A stretch of 64,000 nucleotides of DNA from Shewanella kaireitica (GTDB taxonomy: Bacteria > Pseudomonadota > Gammaproteobacteria > Enterobacterales > Shewanellaceae): positions 1 to 64,000 of the forward strand of contig NZ_JAKIKQ010000023.1 in NCBI RefSeq assembly GCF_023284045.1. The letters run 5' to 3'. Positions 52,631-60,604 of this stretch are shown piece by piece. Below the pieces are notes generated by a model that was not told where the DNA came from, did no database searches, and saw only the letters and a program-made list of their open reading frames with translations. How positions within the stretch are numbered: the first letter of the stretch is position 1; every line of letters starts with the position of its first letter. The position numbers and the translations under genes are program-made.

Positions 52631-53333
52631 TTGCCACTTAACAGAAAAGCGCCTCGCCATTAAAGGGGTGCTTTTTGATCTTGATGGCACTTTAGCCGAC
52701 ACTGCACCAGATATGATTGAGGCACTCAATATTAGCCTTGCACAGTTCGGTTTTGCCGCAGTTAATAGCTGTGAACTTCGTTATCAAGCGTCACATGGTA
52801 GTTTAGCTTTAGTTCAAACAGCATTGCCTGAGCAAAACGAAGCTATGCATGCTCAAGTACAATCTGCACTACTGAAAAACTATCCCCAAGTAAACGGTAA
52901 GCATTGTCAGCTTTTCGCTGGCTTAGATGCTTTTTTAAACTTATTGTCAGAGCAAAACATTCCATTTGGGGTCGTCACTAATAAACCCGCTAGATTTACC
53001 CGCCCACTGATGATTAAAATGGGTTTTGATAAACGCATGCCAACAATCGTGAGTGGCGATAGTACTTTGCATTCAAAGCCTCACACAGCGCCAATGCTAC
53101 TCGCTGCGCAACAGTTGTCAGTCAGACCAGAACAGATCCTCTATCTTGGTGATGCTGAGCGAGATATGCAGGCAGCGAAGGCTTGCGGTATGCATGCAGG
53201 GCTCGCGGAATGGGGCTATATTGGACCCGATGATGCAATTATAGAATGGCCTAGCGACGTCAGTTTTGGTGATCCATATGTCCTAAGCAGATGGCTTAAA
53301 AACCAACTAAGTATATATACCAGTACTACCTGA
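52623..53333 (+). CDS. gph: HAD-family phosphatase, phosphoglycolate phosphatase-like
   Basis: HAD-superfamily hydrolase of 236 residues. The nucleophile motif FDLDGTLADTAPDM is at residue 18, motif II is VVTNKPA and motif III/IV is KPHTAPMLLAA plus LYLGDAERDMQAAKACGM. The DxDGTLxDT start and cap domain fit phosphoglycolate phosphatase (Gph) or the related MupP. It overlaps ubiG by 8 bp. Either clearing of 2-phosphoglycolate or MurNAc-6-phosphate recycling is possible, so the symbol is provisional. Confidence 0.75.
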   Translation: MTDCHLTEKRLAIKGVLFDLDGTLADTAPDMIEALNISLAQFGFAAVNSCELRYQASHGSLALVQTALPEQNEAMHAQVQSALLKNYPQVNGKHCQLFAGLDAFLNLLSEQNIPFGVVTNKPARFTRPLMIKMGFDKRMPTIVSGDSTLHSKPHTAPMLLAAQQLSVRPEQILYLGDAERDMQAAKACGMHAGLAEWGYIGPDDAIIEWPSDVSFGDPYVLSRWLKNQLSIYTSTT

Positions 53334-53388
53334 AGATGCTCGTTTCAGAAGCATTGTGCCAGTTCAATTCTAGGCACATTGACGTAGA

Positions 53389-53642
53389 AATGGTTATTCC
53401 CTTTTAAGTGAGTGCAACAACGAAGTGGGCTGGCACAAAGCCTTCCGCGATGGGCGCATCTTATATAAAAAGCATGGACTTTACTCTGTGTTATTGATTT
53501 TACTAAGGGAACGACCATTAATCGCAATCAATGCCTCGCCTACATGGACGTAGGTGCTTAGGTTTAGCATGGAGCAATGAACCTGTGATTAAAGCCCATT
53601 AAATTCCCACTGAATCCTGCATCTTAAAGTAGAACGGGTATA
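53389..53642 (-). repeat. dispersed MITE-like repeat, copy 2
   Basis: An inner unit (53389-53519, 131 bp) has terminal inverted repeats AATGGTTATTCCCTT and, on the other strand, AATGGTCGTTCCCTT (13 of 15 match). Adjacent sequence 53585-53642 is also shared with copy 1. The 38-bp core 53482-53519 matches 4554-4591 with two differences, in opposite orientation. There is no coding capacity. This is typical of a non-autonomous mobile element scattered in intergenic sites. Confidence 0.7.
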
Positions 53643-53667
53643 AGCATTCTATCTGGATTATTAAAGA

Positions 53668-53698
53668 TGAAGATCGCTATAAGATCCTGCGATCTTCA
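53668..53698. other. GATC-rich hairpin upstream of nrdA
   Basis: TGAAGATCGC (53668-53677) pairs perfectly with GCGATCTTCA (53689-53698) around an 11-nt loop. Three GATC (Dam) sites fall within about 25 bp. Together with the DnaA-like boxes that follow, this suggests cell-cycle-linked control, but it could also be a terminator for the gph operon. Confidence 0.4.
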
Positions 53699-53761
53699 AC
53701 AAGTTTTTTGGCTGGCTAAATATTCATCTTCAACGGAGAACTCAAATCAAAACAAGCTTCA

Positions 53762-53783
53762 AGGGTTAGCTATTACTAACCCT
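53762..53783. other. perfect 8-bp inverted repeat upstream of nrdA
   Basis: AGGGTTAG (53762-53769) and CTAACCCT (53776-53783) around a 6-nt spacer, just ahead of the DnaA-like boxes. Role unknown: operator or small hairpin. Confidence 0.4.
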
Positions 53784-53788
53784 AACAA

Positions 53789-53808
53789 TTATCCTCAAGA
53801 TATCCACA
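53789..53808 (+). promoter_or_regulatory. two DnaA-like boxes upstream of nrdA
   Basis: TTATCCTCA (53789-53797) and ATATCCACA (53800-53808) each match the DnaA box TTATCCACA at 8 of 9 positions, and they lie 2 bp apart. The E. coli nrdA promoter also has paired DnaA boxes, through which transcription is tied to replication. Confidence 0.5.
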
Positions 53809-53846
53809 ACTTGTACCCACAATTCATACTTGCAAAAATCCAATAA

Positions 53847-53893
53847 CCTCACTATCTTGTACCTTAGAAATTTTAAAACACCATATATTGTGT
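53847..53893 (+). promoter_or_regulatory. tandem NrdR boxes of the nrdAB promoter
   Basis: Box 2, ACACCATATATTGTGT (53878-53893), is close to the NrdR consensus. Box 1 at 53847-53862 (CCTCACTATCTTGTAC) is weaker. They start 31 bp apart, i.e. three helical turns, as in known NrdR-regulated promoters. NrdR represses ribonucleotide reductase genes when dATP is high. Confidence 0.65.
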
Positions 53894-54043
53894 GTGAGTG
53901 ACAATCTTAGACACTAGTTAGTAGGTTGTGTCAACAGATTGGATGCCACTGTTTTACAGTTTTATTTGGATTGTTTACAGGGAAACGTACAGTGCGCCTA
54001 TACAGGTCACTTTCATAAATATAAGAACCAAGGTTTATCTTTA

Positions 54044-56332
54044 ATGAATAGCAATATGACAGTCACAAAACGTAGTGGCGAACGTGAAACCATTGATCTT
54101 GACAAGATCCATCGTGTTATAGAATGGGCAGCTAAAGGACTCACCAATGTGTCAGTCTCTGAAGTTGAATTACGTTCTCACCTACAGTTTTTCGAAGGGA
54201 TCCCGACAGAGGCTATTCACGAGACTATCATTAAAGCAGCTGCAGATTTAATCTCGCCTGAAGCGCCGGATTACCAGTTTTTAGCAGCCAGACTTGCCAT
54301 TTTCCACTTACGTAAAAAAGCATTTGGACAGTTTGAACCACCAAAACTATTTGACCATGTGGTCAAGCTCATTGAGTTAGGCAAGTACGACGCCCATATA
54401 CTTGAAGATTATAGCCGCGAAGAGATCGACATTTTAGGCGGTTATATTGATCACTGGCGCGACATGAACTTTTCTTACGCTGCCGTTAAGCAGTTAGAAG
54501 GTAAGTATTTAGTTCAGAACCGCGTCAGTCATGAAATTTATGAAAGCGCTCAGTTCCTTTATATCTTGGTTGCCGCATGTCTATTCGCGAAATATCCAAA
54601 AGAGACTCGTCTTAAATACATAAAAGATTTTTACGATGCGACTTCTACGTTCAAGATTTCGCTTCCGACACCGATTATGGCTGGTGTTCGTACACCTACT
54701 CGCCAATTTAGCTCATGTGTATTGATTGAGTGCGGTGACAGCTTAGATTCAATTAACGCCACGTCATCTTCCATCGTTAAATATGTGTCGCAGCGAGCAG
54801 GGATCGGCGTTAACGCAGGCCGTATTCGTGCATTAGGTAGTCCTATTCGCGGTGGTGAAGCATTCCATACAGGTTGCTTACCTTTTTATAAGTACTTCCA
54901 AACTGCAGTAAAATCTTGTTCGCAAGGTGGCGTTCGTGGTGGAGCTGCAACCCTGTTCTACCCTATTTGGCATTTAGAAGTTGAATCACTACTTGTGCTA
55001 AAGAACAACCGTGGTGTAGACGACAACCGTATCCGTCATTTAGATTACGGCGTTCAAATCAACAAGTTGATGTATCAACGTATGATCCAAGGTGGCATGA
55101 TTAGCTTGTTTAGCCCATCAGATGTACCTGGTATGTATGATGCTTTCTTTGAAGACCAAGACGAGTTCGAACGCCTTTACTTAAAGTATGAAGCAGACGA
55201 GAGTATTCGTAAGCAACAAGTTAAAGCAGTAGAACTGTTCTCATTGATGATGCAAGAACGTGCATCGACTGGACGTATTTACATTCAAAACGTCGATCAC
55301 TGCAACACTCATAGTCCATTTGACTCTAAAGTTGCACCAGTTCGTCAGTCTAACTTGTGTTTAGAGATCGCACTACCAACCAAGCCACTGAACAACATCA
55401 ATGATCCAGATGGTGAAATTGCCCTTTGTACGCTTTCGGCATTAAACCTAGGTGCAATTAAGAATCTAGAAGAACTTGAGCCTCTTGCGGATCTCGCTGT
55501 ACGTGCACTTGATAATTTATTGGATTATCAGGATTACCCGATCATCTCTGCAGAGAAGGCATCGATGAATCGACGTACTCTGGGGATCGGTGTGATTAAC
55601 TTCGCCAATTACCTTGCTAAAGAAGGTGTTCGATACTCAGACGGCTCAGCGAACAGCATTACCCATAAAACGTTCGAAGCGATTCAGTACTATTTGTTGA
55701 AAGCTTCAAACAATTTAGCAAAAGAGCAAGGCGCGTGCCCTTCGTTTCATGAAACAACTTATTCTAAGGGTATTTTACCAATTGATACCTACAAGCGTGA
55801 TCTTGATAAGATCTGTGATGAACCATTACATATGGACTGGGAATCTCTGCGTGAAGAGATCAAAACTCATGGCCTGCGTAACTCTACGCTTTCAGCATTG
55901 ATGCCTTCTGAGACGTCATCGCAGATCTCAAACGCTACTAATGGTATTGAGCCTCCACGAGGTTTAATCAGTGTTAAGGCCAGTAAAGATGGCCAACTAA
56001 AGCAAGTAGTCCCTGATTTTGATAAATATCAGTACAGCTATGAGCTGCTTTGGCAAATGCCGAATAATGACGGCTACATTCAGTTAGTTGGTTTGATGCA
56101 AAAGTTTGTTGATCAATCTATTTCGGCTAACACGAACTACGATCCGGGCCGCTTCCCAGATGGTAAGGTTCCGATGAAGGTATTGCTGAAAGATCTATTA
56201 ACTGCATACAAATATGGTGTGAAAACACTTTACTATCACAATACCCGTGATGGAGCTTCAGATAGTCATGATGATATCACTGCCATTGAGGTAGAAGATG
56301 ACAGTTGCGCTGGTGGCGCATGTAAGATCTAA
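54044..56332 (+). CDS. nrdA: ribonucleoside-diphosphate reductase, class Ia, alpha subunit
   Basis: Large subunit of the aerobic enzyme that makes dNDPs from NDPs. From ATG 54044 it has 762 residues (E. coli 761) and starts MNSNMTVTKRSGERETIDLDK like E. coli NrdA. The N-terminal ATP-cone, active-site region (SSCVLIECGD, NLCLEIALPT) and C-terminal redox pair in DDSCAGGACKI are present. The open frame goes back to 53939, but the added residues are not NrdA-like. NrdR and DnaA-like boxes lie upstream. nrdB follows after about 75 bp. Confidence 0.96.
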   Translation: MNSNMTVTKRSGERETIDLDKIHRVIEWAAKGLTNVSVSEVELRSHLQFFEGIPTEAIHETIIKAAADLISPEAPDYQFLAARLAIFHLRKKAFGQFEPPKLFDHVVKLIELGKYDAHILEDYSREEIDILGGYIDHWRDMNFSYAAVKQLEGKYLVQNRVSHEIYESAQFLYILVAACLFAKYPKETRLKYIKDFYDATSTFKISLPTPIMAGVRTPTRQFSSCVLIECGDSLDSINATSSSIVKYVSQRAGIGVNAGRIRALGSPIRGGEAFHTGCLPFYKYFQTAVKSCSQGGVRGGAATLFYPIWHLEVESLLVLKNNRGVDDNRIRHLDYGVQINKLMYQRMIQGGMISLFSPSDVPGMYDAFFEDQDEFERLYLKYEADESIRKQQVKAVELFSLMMQERASTGRIYIQNVDHCNTHSPFDSKVAPVRQSNLCLEIALPTKPLNNINDPDGEIALCTLSALNLGAIKNLEELEPLADLAVRALDNLLDYQDYPIISAEKASMNRRTLGIGVINFANYLAKEGVRYSDGSANSITHKTFEAIQYYLLKASNNLAKEQGACPSFHETTYSKGILPIDTYKRDLDKICDEPLHMDWESLREEIKTHGLRNSTLSALMPSETSSQISNATNGIEPPRGLISVKASKDGQLKQVVPDFDKYQYSYELLWQMPNNDGYIQLVGLMQKFVDQSISANTNYDPGRFPDGKVPMKVLLKDLLTAYKYGVKTLYYHNTRDGASDSHDDITAIEVEDDSCAGGACKI

Positions 56333-56406
56333 TCCAACGGATTTCATCACTCGTATTTAAACGTTAATTATAGGGGGCTATGCCCCCATTATCGGAAGAT
56401 AGAAAA

Positions 56407-57537
56407 ATGGCCTACTCTACATTTTGTCAAACACCAAACAATGCAATGCTTGAGCCTATGTTTCTTGGGCAATCAGTCAATGTTGCTCGTTACGACCAAC
56501 AGAAATATGAAGTTTTTGAAAAACTAATTGAAAAGCAGCTTTCATTTTTCTGGCGTCCAGAAGAAGTAGACGTAAGCAAAGATAAAATTGATTATGCCGC
56601 TCTGCCTGCCCATGAGAAGCATATCTTTATCTCAAACCTGAAATACCAAACACTACTAGATTCGATTCAAGGTCGTTCGCCAAATGTTGCTTTTCTGCCT
56701 TTGGTATCGTTGCCTGAACTTGAAACTTGGATCGAGACTTGGTCATTTTCTGAAACCATTCATTCTCGTTCTTACACCCATATTATTCGTAACATCGTCA
56801 ATGATCCATCGGTTGTTTTTGACGATATCGTTGAAAATGAAGAGATCTTAAAACGTGCAACTGATATTGCGGCGTATTACGACAAGTTGATAAAACTCAG
56901 CCAAGCATTCCATTTGCTTGGAGAAGGCAGTCATCAAATAGACGGTGAAATCGTAGAAGTCACTAAGCGCGAAATCAAAAAAGCGCTTTACCTTTGCATG
57001 GTGTCGGTAAACGTCCTCGAAGCGATTCGTTTCTATGTCAGCTTTGCTTGCTCATTTGCTTTTGCTGAACGTAATGTGATGGAAGGTAACGCCAAAATCA
57101 TCCGTCTTATTGCTCGTGATGAAGCTTTGCACCTAAATAGTACCCAGCATATTTTAAAAATTATGCATGCCGGTAAAGACGATCCTGAAATGGCAGAAAT
57201 TGCCAAAGAGTGTGAACAAACCGCAATCGACATCTTTGTTAAAGCGGCTGAGCAAGAGAAAGAATGGGCTAAATACCTATTCAAAGACGGCTCTATGATT
57301 GGCCTAAATGAGCAAATCCTTTGCCAGTATGTTGAGTACATCACCAATGAACGCATGAAAGCGGTTAATTTGGAGTCACCATATGCAGAGCAAAGCAATC
57401 CACTACCTTGGATGAAGAACTGGCTAGAGAGTGATGCAGTGCAAGTCGCACCTCAAGAAGTGGAAGTATCATCTTATCTAGTTGGCCAAATTGATGCCTC
57501 TATTGATGAAGACGAGTTTTCTGACTTTGACCTTTAA
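56407..57537 (+). CDS. nrdB: ribonucleoside-diphosphate reductase, class Ia, beta subunit
   Basis: Small subunit carrying the diiron-tyrosyl radical. The 376 residues start MAYSTFCQTPNNAMLEPMFLG like E. coli NrdB, so ATG 56407 is the start. Iron ligands and radical Tyr lie in the FSETIHSRSYTHIIRN region and RDEALHLNSTQHIL, as expected. It is co-transcribed with nrdA and overlaps yfaE by about 30 bp. Confidence 0.96.
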   Translation: MAYSTFCQTPNNAMLEPMFLGQSVNVARYDQQKYEVFEKLIEKQLSFFWRPEEVDVSKDKIDYAALPAHEKHIFISNLKYQTLLDSIQGRSPNVAFLPLVSLPELETWIETWSFSETIHSRSYTHIIRNIVNDPSVVFDDIVENEEILKRATDIAAYYDKLIKLSQAFHLLGEGSHQIDGEIVEVTKREIKKALYLCMVSVNVLEAIRFYVSFACSFAFAERNVMEGNAKIIRLIARDEALHLNSTQHILKIMHAGKDDPEMAEIAKECEQTAIDIFVKAAEQEKEWAKYLFKDGSMIGLNEQILCQYVEYITNERMKAVNLESPYAEQSNPLPWMKNWLESDAVQVAPQEVEVSSYLVGQIDASIDEDEFSDFDL

Positions 57538-57895
57538 ACCTGTTAACTTTAGCCTAGCTAGCTTTAAAAAAGCGCCTATTGTAAGCCTGCAAGGACAACC
57601 TGTGCTGCTGTTTAATCAACAGCACCTGACCTTACTTGAGGCGCTAGAACAAAAAAAAGTGAGTACATTTTCAGAGTGCCGCAATGGCTTTTGTGGCCAA
57701 TGTAAGACTAAAATTATCAGTGGTTCAGTCAGTTATATCACCGAACCACTGGTTACCTTAGAAGCCGATGAATGCCTGCCCTGCTGTTGTGTTCCTGATA
57801 CCGACATCGATTTAGATCTATCTGTTGATGGCGCAGAGATAGTTGTAAGAGCACCTAAGCATAAACAACATCAAGCTAGCGAATCGGTTGAGTAA
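57506..57895 (+). CDS. yfaE: 2Fe-2S ferredoxin maintaining the NrdB cofactor
   Basis: Plant-type [2Fe-2S] ferredoxin with CRNGFCGQCKTKI and the later CLPCC, giving the C-x4-C-x2-C ... C ligand set. About 129 residues, longer than E. coli YfaE (84), mainly through an N-terminal extension. In E. coli it supplies electrons for regenerating the NrdB diferric-tyrosyl cofactor. The ATG at 57506 lies inside the end of nrdB, so it is translationally coupled with it. Confidence 0.9.
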   Translation: MKTSFLTLTFKPVNFSLASFKKAPIVSLQGQPVLLFNQQHLTLLEALEQKKVSTFSECRNGFCGQCKTKIISGSVSYITEPLVTLEADECLPCCCVPDTDIDLDLSVDGAEIVVRAPKHKQHQASESVE

Positions 57896-57947
57896 ACAAG
57901 GTTTTTAGCTTGCCCTATTATCGTTATTTTCCATTATTGCGCTAACC

Positions 57948-58318
57948 TTACATTCGCTTTTTAGACATGAGTTTATGTAAGTCATTCACCTCTGTAAGGG
58001 CCGCACTGCCATACCAAGGCTTAAGATCCATGATTAAACTTCTAGCCTTTATTGCAGGATCAGAAGCGGTGAGCGCTTTGGCCTCTTCAATGGTTACAAC
58101 ATCAAAAATATAAATCCCTCTTAAATCACCTTCCTCTAAAAACGGCCCCGCTTTAAAAATGCAATCACATAGCGTTTCATACCATATTCATCAGCCCACG
58201 CATTTACGGCTCTTTTAGCGTCATAATCAGGATTTACACTGGTAGCTGCATTTACGTTACAGGGCATCAAAGCAATGATGGTAATGACAGCTAATTGTTT
58301 TATTAATTGTCTGAACAT
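57948..58318 (-). pseudogene. YCII-domain exported protein, broken by a one-base frameshift
   Basis: The 5' part (58136-58318) encodes a signal peptide (MFRQLIKQLAVITIIALMPCNVNA) and ADEYGMKRYVIAFLKRG, then stops at once. Shifting frame by one base at the GGGGCC run (58144-58150) restores GPFLEEGDLRGIYIFDVVTIEEAKAL, continuing to LKPWYGSAAL and a stop at 57948-57950. Together this is a complete YciI-like (YCII) protein, predicted exported. Loss of one base in the homopolymer run explains the break. A sequencing error or programmed slippage are the alternatives. Confidence 0.75.
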
Positions 58319-58364
58319 AGCGACTTTCTTGTTACTGTTTGCCTAAAGGTAATTCACATGACAC

Positions 58365-58406
58365 AAAAAAGCCTGCTTAATTCTCTTTACGAATAAAGCA
58401 GGCTTT
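58365..58406 (-). terminator. fadH terminator
   Basis: AAAGCCTGCTT (58368-58378) pairs with AAGCAGGCTTT (58396-58406). A T-run follows on the minus strand, 28 bp after fadH. Confidence 0.85.
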
Positions 58407-58433
58407 GATACCTATCAGTATTTAATAAGCATA

Positions 58434-60449
58434 TTAAAGTGAGATAGCTAACTCCGCGCCTTGGCGTATTGCTCGCTTAGCATCAAGCTCAGCGGCAACA
58501 TCTGCACCACCAATAAGATGCACAGGAATACCGGTTGACTTCATCTCGTCAACCAACTCAGTATTTGACACTTGTCCGGCACAGAGCACTACGTTGTCGA
58601 CAGCTAATATCTCGGGCTTTTCATCAACAGTGATGTGTAAGCCTGCTTCATCAAATTTGTCATAGCTAACACCTGTTTTCATCGCGACTTGATGTTGTTT
58701 TAAAACAGAGCGATGGATCCAGCCAGTAGTTTTACCTAACCCTTTGCCCATCTTAGTGGTTTTACGTTGCAATAAAAAGACTTCACGATGCTTGTCATCT
58801 AACACCGGTTCTGTAAGGCCGCCAGCTTCTTTATATTCTTTATCAATGCCCCACTGCTTTAACCACTTATTAGCGTTTAACGTTGACGATTCATCTTCAC
58901 AAAGGTAATGAGCCATATCGAAACCAATACCGCCCGCTCCTATCAAAGCAACTTTCTGTCCAATTTCAACATCGCCATTGAGCACTTGTTGGTAATCAAC
59001 TACCTTGGGGTTATCAAAGCCTGGTAAATCAAGTGGCCTTGGTTTTACACCCGAAGACATCACGATTTCATCAAATTTTTCATCTCTAACAACGCTAGCA
59101 TCAAGCCGAGTGTTTAACCGCAACTCCACCTTATGCAATTTGATTTGATTGAGGAAGTAGCGAATTGTTTCGTCAAACTCCTCTTTGCCGGGGATCTTTC
59201 TAGCCAAGTTAAACTGGCCACCCACTTCCGATTTAGCTTCAAATAGCACCACTTCATGACCACGTGTCGCAGCATAAATTGAAAACGCCATCCCAGCAGG
59301 GCCCGCTCCCATGACAGCTATACGCTTTTTAACCTTAGCAGGGGTAAAGTTGAGTTCAGTTTCATAACAAGCTCTTGGGTTAACCAAACATGTTGCACGC
59401 TTAAGTGCAAAAGTATGATCGAGGCAGGCTTGATTACAACCGATACAGGTATTAATAAGTTCTGGAGTATTCGCTTCAGCCTTATTAACAAATTCTGCAT
59501 CGGCTAAGAATGGCCTCGCCATAGACACCATATCTGCTTGACCTGATGCGATAATAGACTCCCCAATTTCTGGTGTATTAATCCGGTTAGTGGCGATGAG
59601 AGGAATGCTCATCTCTTTCATCAGTTTTTCTGTAACCCAAGCAAATGCGCCGCGCGGAACACTGGTAGCAATAGTTGGTACTCGAGCTTCATGCCAGCCT
59701 ATACCAGTGTTGATAATAGTCACTCCAGCACTTTCTAGAGACTTAGCAAGTTGTACCACTTCATCCCACGTCGAGCCGTTATCGACCAAATCCAACATCG
59801 ATAACCTAAAGATGATTATGAATTCCTTGCCCACTTTAGCGCGGATCTGCTTTACGATTTCAATAGGGAACTGCGCTCTATTTTCGAAAGATCCACCCCA
59901 TTTATCCGTGCGCTTATTGGTTCGAGAGCTTATAAACTGGTTAATCAAATAACCTTCACTCCCCATCACTTCAACGCCATCGTAACCCGCCTTTTTAGCC
60001 AATGCAGCGCTAGTAGCGTAGTCTTTTATCGTCCCGGCAACCTGACGCGTTGACATTTTAGAGGGGGTAAAAGGAGTAATAGGAGACTTAATCTTACTTG
60101 GCGCCTGTGAAAATGGATGATAACCATAGCGGCCAGCGTGAAGTAGCTGCATGCAGATCTTGCCGCCAGCATCATGAACGGCTTTAGTGACAACTGTGTG
60201 CTTCTTTACCTGCCATGGAAAACTTAATTGACAAGCATTGGGAGCCAGCCTTCCTCGTAAATTGGGTGATATACCACCGGTAACAATTAACCCCACTCCA
60301 CCTTGTGCACGCTCTTTATAAAATGCTGCCAGTTTCTCAAAGCCGCCCTTTTCTTCTTCTAAACCTGTATGCATTGAGCCCATCAATACGCGGTTTTTTA
60401 ACTGGGTGAAGCCCAGATCTAAGGGTTCTAATAAATGCGGAAACGACAT
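58434..60449 (-). CDS. fadH: NADPH-dependent 2,4-dienoyl-CoA reductase
   Basis: Iron-sulfur flavoenzyme needed to oxidise unsaturated fatty acids with double bonds at even positions. The 671 residues contain an N-terminal old-yellow-enzyme barrel with FMN, the 4Fe-4S cluster motif CIGCNQACLDH plus a later Cys (CLVNPRAC), and FAD/NADPH domains starting RIAVMGAGPAGMAF and KVALIGAGGIGFD. Length and order match E. coli FadH. The unrelated SDR at 37022-37834 may carry out a similar step without FeS. It is monocistronic. Confidence 0.95.
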   Translation of the reverse strand: MSFPHLLEPLDLGFTQLKNRVLMGSMHTGLEEEKGGFEKLAAFYKERAQGGVGLIVTGGISPNLRGRLAPNACQLSFPWQVKKHTVVTKAVHDAGGKICMQLLHAGRYGYHPFSQAPSKIKSPITPFTPSKMSTRQVAGTIKDYATSAALAKKAGYDGVEVMGSEGYLINQFISSRTNKRTDKWGGSFENRAQFPIEIVKQIRAKVGKEFIIIFRLSMLDLVDNGSTWDEVVQLAKSLESAGVTIINTGIGWHEARVPTIATSVPRGAFAWVTEKLMKEMSIPLIATNRINTPEIGESIIASGQADMVSMARPFLADAEFVNKAEANTPELINTCIGCNQACLDHTFALKRATCLVNPRACYETELNFTPAKVKKRIAVMGAGPAGMAFSIYAATRGHEVVLFEAKSEVGGQFNLARKIPGKEEFDETIRYFLNQIKLHKVELRLNTRLDASVVRDEKFDEIVMSSGVKPRPLDLPGFDNPKVVDYQQVLNGDVEIGQKVALIGAGGIGFDMAHYLCEDESSTLNANKWLKQWGIDKEYKEAGGLTEPVLDDKHREVFLLQRKTTKMGKGLGKTTGWIHRSVLKQHQVAMKTGVSYDKFDEAGLHITVDEKPEILAVDNVVLCAGQVSNTELVDEMKSTGIPVHLIGGADVAAELDAKRAIRQGAELAISL

Positions 60450-60567
60450 TCAAACATCCTTTTTAAACAAGTGATTTAATTCAGCATACCTTGTGTTATC
60501 AATAAGCTCAATAAGGGAGTGATCAGATTCCTTTACAATTGAGTTTTCCTTTCTAAAGGATTTTCAG

Positions 60568-60582
60568 TTAGCATTATGCTAA
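60568..60582. promoter_or_regulatory. palindrome in the sppA promoter region
   Basis: TTAGCAT-T-ATGCTAA is a perfect 15-bp palindrome 22 bp before the sppA start and overlaps a possible -10 (TATGCT). It is operator-like; the regulator is unknown. Confidence 0.35.
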
Positions 60583-60604
60583 TTCGGATTTAAAGGAGTG
60601 GCTA

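Larger units (their letters stand above)
53334..54043. other. 710-bp nrdA upstream region
   Basis: Composite region: MITE-like repeat (53389-53642), GATC-rich hairpin, small inverted repeat, DnaA-like boxes and NrdR boxes, then an untranslated leader. An open frame in phase with nrdA extends back to 53939, but the leader is not conserved protein sequence. Confidence 0.55.

Noticed and set aside
53939..54043. N-terminal extension of nrdA
   Set aside because: The added 35 codons are not NrdA-like, and ATG 54044 aligns with the known start.
57033..57398. 121-codon frame antisense to nrdB
   Set aside because: Shadow of nrdB; the sense strand encodes conserved NrdB sequence throughout.
59590..59952. 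120-codon frame antisense to fadH
   Set aside because: Shadow of fadH; no independent start site.
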